In this document: positions 54,339 through 63,307 of the stretch, piece by piece
Layout: each line of letters begins with the position of its first letter
Numbering within the stretch: the stretch's first letter is position 1
Assembly (NCBI GenBank): GCA_963765135.1
Contig: CAVXUX010000007.1
Coordinates: 310,001 to 374,000 of the forward strand
DNA from: JACVRW01 sp963765135
Lineage (GTDB): Bacteria > Actinomycetota > Thermoleophilia > Solirubrobacterales > Thermoleophilaceae
DNA length: 64,000 nucleotides
Reading direction: 5' to 3'
Notes under the pieces: generated by a model
Seen by the model: the letters and a program-made list of their open reading frames with translations, nothing else
Database searches by the model: none
Told to the model about the DNA's origin: nothing
Position numbers and translations under genes: made by a program

Positions 54339-57057
54339 GTGGCCGATGAGACTCCCCGTGAGCTGTTCCTGATCGACGGGAACAGCCTCGTCTACCGCGC
54401 GTTCTTCGCCCTACCGGAGTCGATCGCGACCTCCAAGGGCCAGCCCACGAACGCGATCTTCGGGTTCGCGTCGATGCTGGTGAAGATCATCTCGGAGTAC
54501 GGCGTCAAGCCGACGCTGGTGGTGTGGGACGCGGGCACGTCCGGGCGCGACGAGGTCTACGACGAGTACAAGGCGGGGCGGCGCGAGCGGCCCGACCTGC
54601 TCTCCGAGCAGTGGCCCTACATGCACCCGCTGGTCGAGAGCTTCGGCTACGAGAACGTGAAGGTCCAGGGCTACGAGGCCGACGACGTGATCGCCACGCT
54701 CGCCGGCCAGGCGCGCCGCGAGGGCATCGACGTGATGGTGGTGACGGGTGACCGCGACCTGTTCCAGCTGATCGAGCCGGGCGTGCGCATCATGGCCACC
54801 GGGCGCGGCATCACGGACACGAAGATCTACGACCGCGAGGCGGTGGTCGACCGCTACGGCATCCCGCCCGAGCTGATCCCGGACTTCGTCGGGCTCAAGG
54901 GCGACACGTCGGACAACATCCCCGGGGTCCCGGGGATCGGCGACAAGACCGCGTCGCAGCTGATCCAGGAGTGGGGCGACCTCGATGGCGTCCTCTCCAA
55001 CATCGAGTCGATCTCCGGCGCCAAGCGCAAGGAGAACCTCACCGAGCACGCGGAGAACGCGCGCATCTCGAAGCAGCTCGCCACCGCCGTGCGCGACGTG
55101 GACGTGGACGTGGACTTCGCCAACGTGATCGCCCGCGAGCCGGACCGCTCGCGCCTGCGCGAGACGTTCCGCGAGTTCGAGCTGCGCGCGCCGCTGGAGC
55201 GCCTGGAGGAGGCACTCGGCGAGGGCGACGACGCGGCGCCGGCGGAGCGCGTGGACGAGGTCATCGAGGTCCGGGCGCGCGAGGTGCCGCTGGCCGAGAT
55301 CGGCGCGCTGGACGGCGAGCTGGTCGCGATCGCGGCGCTGCGACCGGGGGAGGACCCGGACGAGGCGGTCGTGCCCCCGCCAACCGATCCCGACGAGGAG
55401 CTGGAGCTGGAGGAGGACGCCGCGCTCGAGGCCGTGGAGGAAGAGATCCCCGCCGTCGCCGACACCCTGGGCCAGGGCTCGTTCGACTTCGACGCCGGCC
55501 CGCGCGGGCCGCTCACGGTCGCCGCCTGGGCGGGCGACGAGGTGCTCGTGGCCGAGGCCGAGACGCTCGCCGCCTTCGCGATGGCGCGCGGCGAGCACCC
55601 GGTCGTGGCCCACGACTGGAAGACGATCGCGATGGCCGACGACGCCTGCGCGGCGCCGCCGCTCGCGCACGACACGCTGGTCGCGGCCTACCTGATCGAT
55701 CCGGCCCGGCGCGGCTACCCGCTCGACGAGCTGGCCACCGAGCTCGGCCTCGGCGCTCGCATTGACGGGGCAGACGGCGTCGCCCAGCGGGCCGTGCTCA
55801 CGCGCCTGTTGGCCGAGCGCCAGCGTGACCGGCTCGAGGAGGACGGCCTGACCAGCCTCTTCCACGAGATCGAGCTGCCGCTGGTCGACGTGCTGGTGGA
55901 GATGGAGCGCGCCGGCATCAAGCTCGACGTCGAGCGCCTGCGCGAGATCAGCTCCCGCTTCAACGAGCGCGCGATCGAGCTGGAGCGGCGCGTGTGGGAG
56001 CTGGCGGGGGAGGAGTTCACGATCGGGTCGCCGCAGCAACTCGCGCCGATCCTGTTCGAGAAGCTCGGCCTGTCGCGCAAGCGCCGCGGCAAGACCGGGT
56101 TCTCCACCGACGCCCGCGTGCTGCAGGCGATCCGCCACGAGCACGAGATCGTGCCCGCGATCGAGGAGTGGCGCGAGGTGACCAAGCTGAAGTCGACCTA
56201 CCTCGACGCGTTCCCCGAGCTGATCGGCGCCGACGGCCGGCTGCACACGACCTTCAACCAGACGGCGGCCACGACCGGGCGCCTGTCGAGCACCAACCCG
56301 AACCTCCAGAACATCCCGATCCGCACCGAGCAGGGCCGCGAGATCCGCGCCTGCTTCGTGGCGGAGCCGGGCACGCGCCTGATCTCGGCCGACTACTCGC
56401 AGGTCGAGCTGCGCCTGCTGGCCCACATCGCGGACGAGCCGGTGCTGAAGGACATCTTCCGGCGCGGGGAGGACGTGCACACCGCGACCGCCGAGGCGAT
56501 CCTCGGCGGCAAGACCGATCCGGGCACACGCTCCAAGGCGAAGATGGTCAACTACGGGATCGTCTACGGGCTGTCGGCGTTCGGCCTGGCGGACCGCCTG
56601 CAGATCGAGAAGGAGGAGGCGCAGCAGTTCATCGACGCCTACCTCGAGCGCTTCCCGAAGGTGAAGGAGTTCATCGACGCCACGATCGCGCAGGCCACCA
56701 CCGAGGGCTACGTGGCCACGCTGTTCGGGCGCATCAGGCGCGTCCCCGAGCTGCGCTCGCGCCAGTTCCAGACGCGCAGTCTGGGCGAGCGGCTCGCGGT
56801 CAACATGGTCATCCAGGGGACCGCCGCCGACATCATCAAGGTGGCGATGGTGCGGGCCCGCGACGAGCTGCGCGGCGCCGATCTCGGCACGCGGCTCGTG
56901 CTCCAGATCCACGACGAGCTGCTCTTCGAGGGTCCCGAGGACGAGGTCGAGGCGGCCTCGGAGATCGTGCGCGGCGAGATGGCCGACGCGTTCGAGATGG
57001 ACCCGCCGCTCGAGGTCGACGTGGGCGTTGGCGAGAACTGGCTCGGCCGCGAAGTAA
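54339..57057 (+). CDS. polA: DNA polymerase I
   Basis: Repair and Okazaki-fragment polymerase, about 905 aa. 5'-3' exonuclease: LFLIDGNSLVYRAFFALP, YDEYKAGRRERPDLL, YEADDVIATL, VTGDRDLFQLIEP and GLKGDTSDNIPGVPGIGDKT. The 3'-5' exonuclease domain lacks the DxE metal residues, so no proofreading is expected; an acidic insert precedes it. Polymerase: TGRLSSTNPNLQNIPIR, motif A SADYSQVELRLLAHI (about residue 685), motif B RSKAKMVNYGIVYG and motif C LQIHDELLFEG. As given, the frame runs on into a transporter, but removing one C near 57046 gives GENWLGAK followed by TAA 57055-57057, the usual PolA end. The end is set there. Confidence 0.93.
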
Positions 57058-57503
57058 TGGACGGCAAGGCGATCGCGGTGCTGGCGACGGCCGCCGCCGG
57101 CGGCCTCGTCGCGATGCAGGCGCCGATCAACTCCGGGCTCGGCAAGACGATCGGCAGCCTCCCGGCCGCCTCGTTCTCGTTCGCGATCGGGCTCGTGGCC
57201 CTGGTCGGGATCACGTTCGTCTCGGGCGAGGGCTTCGGCCGGCTCGGCGAGGTCGGCGGCCTGTCCTGGTACTACCTGATCGGCGGGCTGCTGGGCGCGG
57301 TGTACGTGACGACCGTGCTGATCTCGGTGCGCACGCTGGGGGCGGGCGGCGTCACGGCGGCCACGATCGCCGGGCAGCTGACGCTGTCCGTGGTGCTCGA
57401 CCAGCTGGGCGTGCTCGGGCTGGCGCAGCGCGAGATCACGCCGGCGCGGGTGGTCGGCGTGGCGCTGCTCGCGGTCGGGGTCGTGCTCGTCGTCCGGAAC
57501 TGA
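57057..57503 (+). CDS. DMT-type membrane transporter, YdcZ/DUF606 family
   Basis: A 148-aa membrane protein with about five helices: AIAVLATAAAGGLVAMQAPI, LPAASFSFAIGLVALVGITF, YYLIGGLLGAVYVTTVLISV, TLGAGGVTAATIAGQLTLSV and the last VVGVALLAVGVVLVV. The N-terminal pattern PINSGLGKTIGS and the short length are typical of the DUF606/YdcZ half-transporters of the drug/metabolite superfamily. ATG at 57057 overlaps the presumed polA stop (TAATG). As sequenced it is in frame with polA; I read this as an artefact. Confidence 0.8.
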   Translation: MDGKAIAVLATAAAGGLVAMQAPINSGLGKTIGSLPAASFSFAIGLVALVGITFVSGEGFGRLGEVGGLSWYYLIGGLLGAVYVTTVLISVRTLGAGGVTAATIAGQLTLSVVLDQLGVLGLAQREITPARVVGVALLAVGVVLVVRN

Positions 57504-57536
57504 TTTTCGTCACCTGATTTCCTCCGCCGGGCGAGC

Positions 57537-57542
57537 TATCTT
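57537..57542 (+). promoter_or_regulatory. -10 element of the small membrane protein gene
   Basis: TATCTT ends 6 nt before ATG 57549. Confidence 0.45.
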
Positions 57543-57548
57543 GTGCCG

Positions 57549-57754
57549 ATGCGCACGATTCTGGACCGGCCCCAGCAGCCGCTGCACGTCCTCTGGGCCG
57601 CCTGCGGCGCGGTCGTGCGTCGCCTACGTGTTCCTGGCCGCGCTGGGCGCCTTCGAGCCCGACGAGGTGATCGAGCTGACGATCGCCGTCGTGGCGCTGG
57701 CCGCGCTGCTGCTCACGCACGAGTGGCGCGAGCAGTTCCGCGACGAGACGCTAG
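57549..57754 (+). CDS. Small two-helix membrane protein (frameshifted)
   Basis: From ATG 57549: RTILDRPQQPLHVLWAACGA, then after one extra base near 57618 VAYVFLAALGAFEPDEVIEL and TIAVVALAALLLTHEWREQF. A further extra base just before 57752 would end it at TAG 57752-57754, sharing CTAG with the convergent gene, as at 1488 and 23862. The uncorrected frame runs to 57951 through the coding part of the opposite gene, which is unlikely. About 67 aa; no family recognised. Confidence 0.45.
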
Positions 57755-58885
57755 GCAGCCACGCGCGCCGGTGCCCGCCGGGGAAGGGCCGGCGGCGGAC
57801 CGGCGCTGACGAACTCCGGCGGCGCGATCGCGAGGTAGTGCCCGAACGACCAGTCGAGGAAGCGGCGCGACTGCATCGCGCTCAGTCCGCGCGCGAGCAG
57901 CCGCGGCGGCACGCGAGGCACCAGCTGCTGGGCGCGCAGCATCGCGCATGAACTTCCACTCGTGCGAGGCGGAGAAGTCGCCGTAGCGGGCGAGCGCCTC
58001 CGCGACGGTGCGGTTGCCCTCGACCACGGCGCGCAGCTCGCGCCCGCACGCGATGCCGAAGTAGAGGGCGGTGCGGATGCCCTCGGCGGTCAGCGGCAGG
58101 CAGTGGCCGGCCGAGTCGCCGACGAAGAACATGCCGTCCTCGGCGGCGGAGCGCAGCCGGTGCGGGATCCAGTTGCCCTGGTAGCGAACCGGGTCGCGCT
58201 CGAGGTCCTCGGCCAGCAGCACGGTGGTGTCCTTGACGTGGAAGCGCGGGTCGAAGGAGCCGACGCCGATGCGCAGCTCCTCGCCGGCCGGGAAGCTCCA
58301 CCCGTAGCCGGCGGGCACGTAGCGGCGGTCGATCCAGATCTCCATCTCCTCGCCGGCGCCCCAGGGGTGCACCTCGAGGCCGCGCGACAGCGGCGCGTCG
58401 GGCGGCTGGTAGCCGCTGCCGAGCACCCGCCGCCAGCCGAGCGCGTCGACCACGACGGCGGCGGTCAGGTCGCCGCGGTCGGTGTGCACCGTGTTGCCGG
58501 TGCGCCCGCTGACCTTGGCGGTTTCGAAGCCCGCGTCGGACTGGGCCGCGAGCAGCGAGCAGAGCTCGGGATAGTCGAAGGTGGAGAACGTCCAGGGCAG
58601 CCTCAGGCGGGCGGTGCCGTGCGGTGTGTGCACCACCAGCCGGTCGAACCTCTGCCGGTGGGAGCCCATCAGGTCCATCGCGCGCAGCCACTCGGTCGGG
58701 ATGCCGCAGGCGGACGTCTGGCGCTCCCCGATCTCGTAGCGGTCGAGCATCAGCACCCGCGCGCCGGTGCCGCTCAACTCGCGTGCCACGGCCAGCCCGG
58801 CGAAGCTCGCGCCGCAGATCAGGACGTCCACGTCGCCCGACAGGGGCGTGCGGTCGGCACCACGCTTCGTGCGGCGGGTCGGCAT
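57751..58885 (-). CDS. FAD-dependent oxidoreductase, geranylgeranyl-reductase-like (one frameshift)
   Basis: Flavoprotein of the geranylgeranyl reductase / lycopene cyclase / PHBH-like group, about 377 aa. Rossmann start DVLICGASFAGLAVARELSG with ACGIPTEWL, central EIWIDRRYVPAGYGWSFPAG and FAD-pyrophosphate motif FFVGDSAGHCLPLTAEGIRT. A +1 shift near 57949 follows EWKFM, after which LSAMQSRRFLDWSFGHYLAI closes the protein. It may act on an isoprenoid or quinone-like substrate. ATG at 58885 has TACATT 6 nt upstream on the minus strand. Confidence 0.83.
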
Positions 58886-58915
58886 GCGGGCAATGTAGCT
58901 ACCCTTGTCGCCGCA
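58886..58915. promoter_or_regulatory. 30-bp divergent promoter of rpsA and the FAD oxidoreductase
   Basis: Minus-strand TACATT (58892-58897) ends 6 nt before the oxidoreductase ATG; plus-strand TACCCT (58900-58905) ends 10 nt before rpsA GTG. The hexamers are 2 bp apart and each -35 must lie within or beyond the opposite gene start. Confidence 0.5.
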
Positions 58916-60376
58916 GTGCCAGAGACAGAGACGCTTACGCAACCCAACATCGTCGAGGGCTCCGGCGGTCTCCTGATGGAGGTCGACGGCCAGATCGTCC
59001 CCAACTACGACGCGACCATCGTCCCCTTCGAGGAAGGCGACGTCGTTTCGGGGAAGGTCGTTCAGATCGATCAGGACGAGGTCCTGGTCGACATCGGCTA
59101 CAAGAGCGAGGGGGTCATCCCGCTCGGCGAGCTGTCGATCCGCAAGTCGGTCGACCCGCACGACGAGGTCGATCTGGGCGAGGAGGTCGACGCGCTGGTC
59201 CTCACCAAGGAGGACCAGGACGGCCGCCTGCTGCTGTCCAAGAAGCGCGCGCGCTTCGAGAAGGCCTGGCGCAAGATCGAGGCCGCCGCGGAGTCCGGCG
59301 AGCCGGTCGAGGGCACGGTCATCGAGGTCGTCAAGGGCGGCCTGATCATCGACCTCGGGGTGCGCGGCTTCCTGCCCGCCTCGCTGGTCGACATCCGCCG
59401 CGTCCAGAACCTCGACGAGTTCCTCGGCACCAAGATCGAGTGCAAGGTGATCGAGCTGAACCGCTCGCGCAACAACGTGGTGCTGTCGCGCCGCGCGGTG
59501 CTCGAGGAGGAGCGCAAGGAGGTGCGCCAGCAGATCCTGGACCGCCTCCAGCCGGGCATGATCGTCGAGGGCGCGATCTCCAACATCGTCGACTTCGGCG
59601 CCTTCGTCGACCTGGACGGGATCGACGGCCTGATCCACATCTCCGAGCTGTCCTGGTCGCACGTGAACCACCCGTCGGAGATCCTCGCGATCGGCGACGT
59701 GGTGCCGGTCAAGGTGCTCGACATCGACCGCGACCGCCAGCGCATCTCGCTCGGGCTCAAGCAGACGCAGGAGGACCCGTGGCAGCGGGTCATCGACACC
59801 TACCGCGTCGGCGACGAGCTGGAGGGCAAGGTCACCAAGGTGGTCACCTTCGGCGCGTTCGTCGAGATCATGGAGGGCGTCGAGGGGCTCGTGCACATCA
59901 GCGAGCTGGCGCACCACCACGTCGAGAACCCGCGCGAGATCCTCGAGCCGGGCCAGGACGTGCGCGTGAAGATCCTCGAGATCGACTCCGAGCGCCGCCG
60001 CCTGTCGCTGAGCGTCAAGCGGGTGGCCGAGCAGCTGGAGCACATCAAGACGGCCGCTGCCGCCGGCGCTGCCGCCGCGGGCGTCAGCGAGGAGCTCGGC
60101 GACGTGCCGGACCTCGGCCTGTCGGAGGACGTGTTCGCCGGCCCGCAGGTGAGCGGCGTCGACGACCTGCGCGCGGCCGTGGCGGACTTCGTGCCGCCCG
60201 AGGAGGCCGAGGAGGCGCCGCCGCTGCCGGAGGCACCCGAGCCCGAGGCGGCGGCCGAGCCCGAGGCGGCCGCGCCGGAGCCCGCCGAGCCGGAGCCCGC
60301 CGAGCCGGAGCCCGCTGAGCCGGAGCCCGCCGAGGCCGAAGAGGCTTCGCCGGCCGAAGACGAGCCTGAGGAGTAG
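58916..60376 (+). CDS. rpsA: 30S ribosomal protein S1
   Basis: mRNA-binding ribosomal protein, 486 aa, with four S1 domains (about residues 37-105, 121-188, 205-274 and 290-360). Examples: GDVVSGKVVQIDQDEVLVDI, VIEVVKGGLIIDLGVRGFLP, GAISNIVDFGAFVDLDGIDG and GKVTKVVTFGAFVEIMEGVE. Four domains is the usual actinobacterial form. The C-terminus (about 400-486) is acidic and Pro/Ala/Glu-rich, with a near-perfect 15-bp tandem repeat (GAGCCCGCCGAGCCG units, about 60278-60337). The start is GTG. Despite abundance, no Shine-Dalgarno is present. Confidence 0.94.
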   Translation: MPETETLTQPNIVEGSGGLLMEVDGQIVPNYDATIVPFEEGDVVSGKVVQIDQDEVLVDIGYKSEGVIPLGELSIRKSVDPHDEVDLGEEVDALVLTKEDQDGRLLLSKKRARFEKAWRKIEAAAESGEPVEGTVIEVVKGGLIIDLGVRGFLPASLVDIRRVQNLDEFLGTKIECKVIELNRSRNNVVLSRRAVLEEERKEVRQQILDRLQPGMIVEGAISNIVDFGAFVDLDGIDGLIHISELSWSHVNHPSEILAIGDVVPVKVLDIDRDRQRISLGLKQTQEDPWQRVIDTYRVGDELEGKVTKVVTFGAFVEIMEGVEGLVHISELAHHHVENPREILEPGQDVRVKILEIDSERRRLSLSVKRVAEQLEHIKTAAAAGAAAAGVSEELGDVPDLGLSEDVFAGPQVSGVDDLRAAVADFVPPEEAEEAPPLPEAPEPEAAAEPEAAAPEPAEPEPAEPEPAEPEPAEAEEASPAEDEPEE

Positions 60377-60379
60377 CGC

Positions 60380-60950
60380 ATGGCCCCGTTCGTGGGGCTG
60401 ACCGGCGGTCTCGGTGCCGGCAAGTCGGAGGCGTTGAGGCTGCTGGGCGAGCTGGGGGCGGCCACGCTCTCGACCGATGCCGTCGTACACGAGCTGCTCT
60501 CCACTGCCGACGTCCAGCGACTCCCTCGCGCACCGCTTCGGGGCCGACGTCGCATCCGATCGCGCCAAGATCGCGGAGCGGGTCTTCGGCGACGAGGACG
60601 CACGCGCCTGGCTCGAGGGCCTCTCTGGCCGCTGGTCGGCGAACGCGTTGGCGCCTGGCGAGCGTCTGTCGCCGGCGGACCAGATCGCCGTCGTCGAGGT
60701 CCCGCTTCTGTTCGAATCCGGCATGGAAGCCGTCTTCGACGCCACGATCGCCGTGATCGCCGACGAGTCGACTGCGCGAGGAGCGGGCCGCGGCGAGCGG
60801 ACCACGCGGCGGTCGCCGAGCGGTGCCGGCCGTCAGCTGTCGCAGCAGGAAAAGGCGGACAAAGCGGATTTCACGGTGCGCAACGATGGCTCACTGGAGG
60901 AGTTGAAGCAGACGCTGTCCCGCGTAATTGCCAAACTCGAACCGACGTGA
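60380..60950 (+). CDS. coaE: Dephospho-CoA kinase (frameshifted)
   Basis: Last enzyme of coenzyme A synthesis, about 188 aa. P-loop VGLTGGLGAGKSEALRLLGE, LSTDAVVHELL, DSLAHRFGADVASDRAKIAE, VAVVEVPLLFESGM-like segment (IAVVEVPLLFESGMEAVFDA) and the end LSQQEKADKADFTVRNDGSL. About six single-base insertions between 60518 and 60826 split it; after repair the lid region reads HAAVAERAGRQLSQ. It directly follows rpsA, the usual actinobacterial order, with 3 nt between. Confidence 0.88.
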
Positions 60951-61580
60951 GCTCTCACGCTGCCCGCTTCGCCCGCCGCCGGCCGCGAGCGCGCGTCAGG
61001 CGGCGACGCCTGATCGCTCGTGGCCACCGCTGCCCTGCTCGGCGCAGTGGTCGCCGGGGTAGTGACCGGCGCCGGTCCGCTCGAGGACGCGGTGCGGGAG
61101 ATCACGCTGCCGCTGCACCACGAGGACGTCATCCGCCAGCAGGCGTCCGACAAGGACATCGACCCCGCGCTGATCGCGGCCGTGATCTACGAGGAGTCGC
61201 GCTTCCGCGACCAGACCTCCCACGCCGGCGCCCGCGGGTTGATGCAGATCACGCCGGCCACCGCCGACTTCATCGCGCGGCGCTCGGGCGGCGTGCTGTT
61301 CGAGCAGGCGGACCTCGCCACGCCGCAGATCAACATCGCCTACGGCGCCTGGTACCTGCGCTTCCTGATCGACCACTACGAGGGCAACGAGACCCTCGCG
61401 GTCGCCGCATACAACGCGGGCCTGACCAACGTGGACCGGTGGGTCGAGCGGGCCGGCGGGCCGTCCGAGTTCGACAGCGCTCGCCACATCCCCTTCCCGG
61501 AGACGCGCGCGTACGTCGAGAACGTGATGGAGCGGCGCGGCCAGTACCGCGAGCACTACGGCGGCGAGCTCGGGCTCTAG
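60947..61580 (+). CDS. Lytic murein transglycosylase, SLT domain (frameshifted at the start)
   Basis: Cleaves peptidoglycan glycan strands outside the membrane, about 210 aa. GTG 60947 overlaps the coaE stop; a very basic N-terminus (RRRPRARVRRRRLIA) leads, after one extra base near 61018, into the helix VATAALLGAVVAGVVTGAG. The SLT domain follows: PALIAAVIYEESRFRDQTSH with catalytic Glu, GARGLMQITPATADFIA, INIAYGAWYLRFLIDHY and LAVAAYNAGLTNVDRW. A start at 61020 would drop the basic region but keep the helix. Confidence 0.88.
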
Positions 61581-61619
61581 TCCATCCGGTTCCTGCTGGC
61601 GCGGGCGGAAAATCGGATA

Positions 61620-61625
61620 TAGGCT
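61620..61625 (+). promoter_or_regulatory. -10 element of the phoD-like gene
   Basis: TAGGCT (within TATAGGCT) ends 9 nt before TTG 61635. Confidence 0.45.
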
Positions 61626-61634
61626 GGCCCGGCC

Positions 61635-63224
61635 TTGCCCGAGGGACTCGCACACTCTCGCCGCGGCTTCCTAGCCGGCGCTGGCGGCCTCACCGCCGCG
61701 GCGCTGTTGACCGGTCCGGAGGCGCTCGCCGCGAAGCCGCGCAAACGGCCCAGCCTGCGCGGCGGCAGCTTCGCGGAGGGAGTGCTCTCCGGCGATCCCA
61801 CGCCCGACGGCGCGACCGTGTGGACGCGGCTCAGCGACGTCGAGGGCCACGGAACGGTCGAGCTCGAGGTGGCGCGCGACCGCGGCTTCAACAAGGTCGT
61901 GGCGCGCGGGCTGATCCGGACCTCGCCGGCGCTCAGCTACTCGGTCAAGTCGCGGGTCGTCAACCTGAGCCCGCACCAGGAGTACTACTACCGCTTCACC
62001 ACGCGCGGCTCGGAGAGCCCGATCGGCCGCTTCCGGACGGCGCTGCCGCCGGACTCGCGGGAGCCGGTCCGCTTCGCGTTCTGGTCCTGCCAGGACTACA
62101 CGTTCGGGCACTTCAACGCCCACCGGCTGCTGGCCGAGGAGGACGTGGACTTCGTCGTCAACCTGGGCGACTACATCTACGCCGAGGCCTTCTACGCGGC
62201 CAACGACGGGCGCGGCGGCGTGCGCACGGACCCGATCGGCTTCTCTGAGACGCTCGAGCAGTACCGCGCCAAGTACGCGCTCTACCGCACCGATCCGGCG
62301 CTGCGCAAGATGCACTCGCTGTTCCCGATGGTCTCGATCTGGGACGACCACGAGGTCGAGGACAACTACGCCGGCGGCGCCGGCCCGACCGGCGGCCTCG
62401 CGCCCGAGCTGCGCTACTCGCGGGCGCGCCAGGCGGCGGCGTACCGCGCCTTCTTCGACAGCATGCCCACCTACGGCGCCAAGGGCCCGGGCAACAACCG
62501 CATCTACCGCGGGATGCGCTTCGGCAAGACCGTCGACCTCGTGCTGCTCGACCAGCGCCAGTACCGCGCCGACCAGCCCTGCGGGGACCCCCAGGTCGGC
62601 CCCGCCTGCGACGACCTGAACGCGCCGCGCACCTTCCTAGGCCGGCGCCAGATGAACTTCGTGAAGAAGCGGCTGTCCAGCTCGCCGGCGGCCTGGAAGG
62701 TGATGGCCAACCAGGTGATGGTGATGCCGACGATCTACCCCGGCGGCGACTACATCGGCTTCGACTCGTGGCAGGGCTACCCGCGCGAGCGGCACGAGCT
62801 GCTGCAGCACCTGCGCCGCAAGAAGATCGAGGACGTGGTGTTCGTGACCGGCGACATCCACACCTTCGTGGCGGGCGACGTGCGAGTCGACAAAGACGAC
62901 AAGAAGCCGGTCGCGACCGAGTTCGTGGGCGGCTCGATCTCGTCGCCGGGGCTGGGGGAGGGCGGCGGCGGCATCCTGCCGGGAGCGGACCCGAACAACC
63001 CGAACACGCCCGAGGCGATCATCGACCTGCTCAGGTCGACCAACCCGTGGGCCGTCGACGCCGAGTTCGACCATCACGGCTACGGGCTGGTCGAGGCGAC
63101 GCAGAAGCACTTCAGCTGCAAGCTGCGGCGCGTGAACACGATCAAGACGGCATCGCACCAAGCGTTGCCGGACAAGCGTTTCTCGTACCGCATCTCGCGC
63201 GGGGAACCGTCCCTGCTGGACTGA
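61635..63224 (+). CDS. phoD: PhoD-type alkaline phosphatase, Tat-exported
   Basis: Secreted metallophosphoesterase, 529 aa. Twin-arginine signal (SRRGFLAGAGGLTAAALL), PhoD N-terminal beta domain (GVLSGDPTPDGATVWTRLSD, LSPHQEYYYRFTT) and the catalytic domain: FAFWSCQDYT, VVNLGDYIYAEAF with metal-binding Asp, IWDDHEVEDNYAGG, VLLDQRQYR and VVFVTGDIHTFVAGD. It probably releases phosphate from diesters or monoesters and may be induced by phosphate limitation, although no Pho box was recognised. TTG start at 61635. Confidence 0.9.
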   Translation: MPEGLAHSRRGFLAGAGGLTAAALLTGPEALAAKPRKRPSLRGGSFAEGVLSGDPTPDGATVWTRLSDVEGHGTVELEVARDRGFNKVVARGLIRTSPALSYSVKSRVVNLSPHQEYYYRFTTRGSESPIGRFRTALPPDSREPVRFAFWSCQDYTFGHFNAHRLLAEEDVDFVVNLGDYIYAEAFYAANDGRGGVRTDPIGFSETLEQYRAKYALYRTDPALRKMHSLFPMVSIWDDHEVEDNYAGGAGPTGGLAPELRYSRARQAAAYRAFFDSMPTYGAKGPGNNRIYRGMRFGKTVDLVLLDQRQYRADQPCGDPQVGPACDDLNAPRTFLGRRQMNFVKKRLSSSPAAWKVMANQVMVMPTIYPGGDYIGFDSWQGYPRERHELLQHLRRKKIEDVVFVTGDIHTFVAGDVRVDKDDKKPVATEFVGGSISSPGLGEGGGGILPGADPNNPNTPEAIIDLLRSTNPWAVDAEFDHHGYGLVEATQKHFSCKLRRVNTIKTASHQALPDKRFSYRISRGEPSLLD

Positions 63225-63240
63225 GGCGCCAACCGTCCCC

Positions 63241-63264
63241 GGCCGGGGCTGCCCCGCCCCGGCC
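63241..63264. terminator. Bidirectional terminator-like hairpin
   Basis: 9-bp perfect stem GGCCGGGGC / GCCCCGGCC with loop TGCCCC between convergent stops at 63224 and 63308; a pyrimidine run follows on the + strand. Confidence 0.55.
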
Positions 63265-63307
63265 GCGGCGCCCCTCTTCCTCCACTGCTCCGCTCGGCCC
63301 GGCTCGC

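Noticed and set aside
54411..56912. Minus-strand open frame of 833 codons opposite polA
   Set aside because: Shadow of polA with no recognisable domain.
57754..57951. Extension of the small membrane protein gene to 57951
   Set aside because: This part reads as Arg-rich nonsense and covers the conserved C-terminus of the opposite FAD oxidoreductase.
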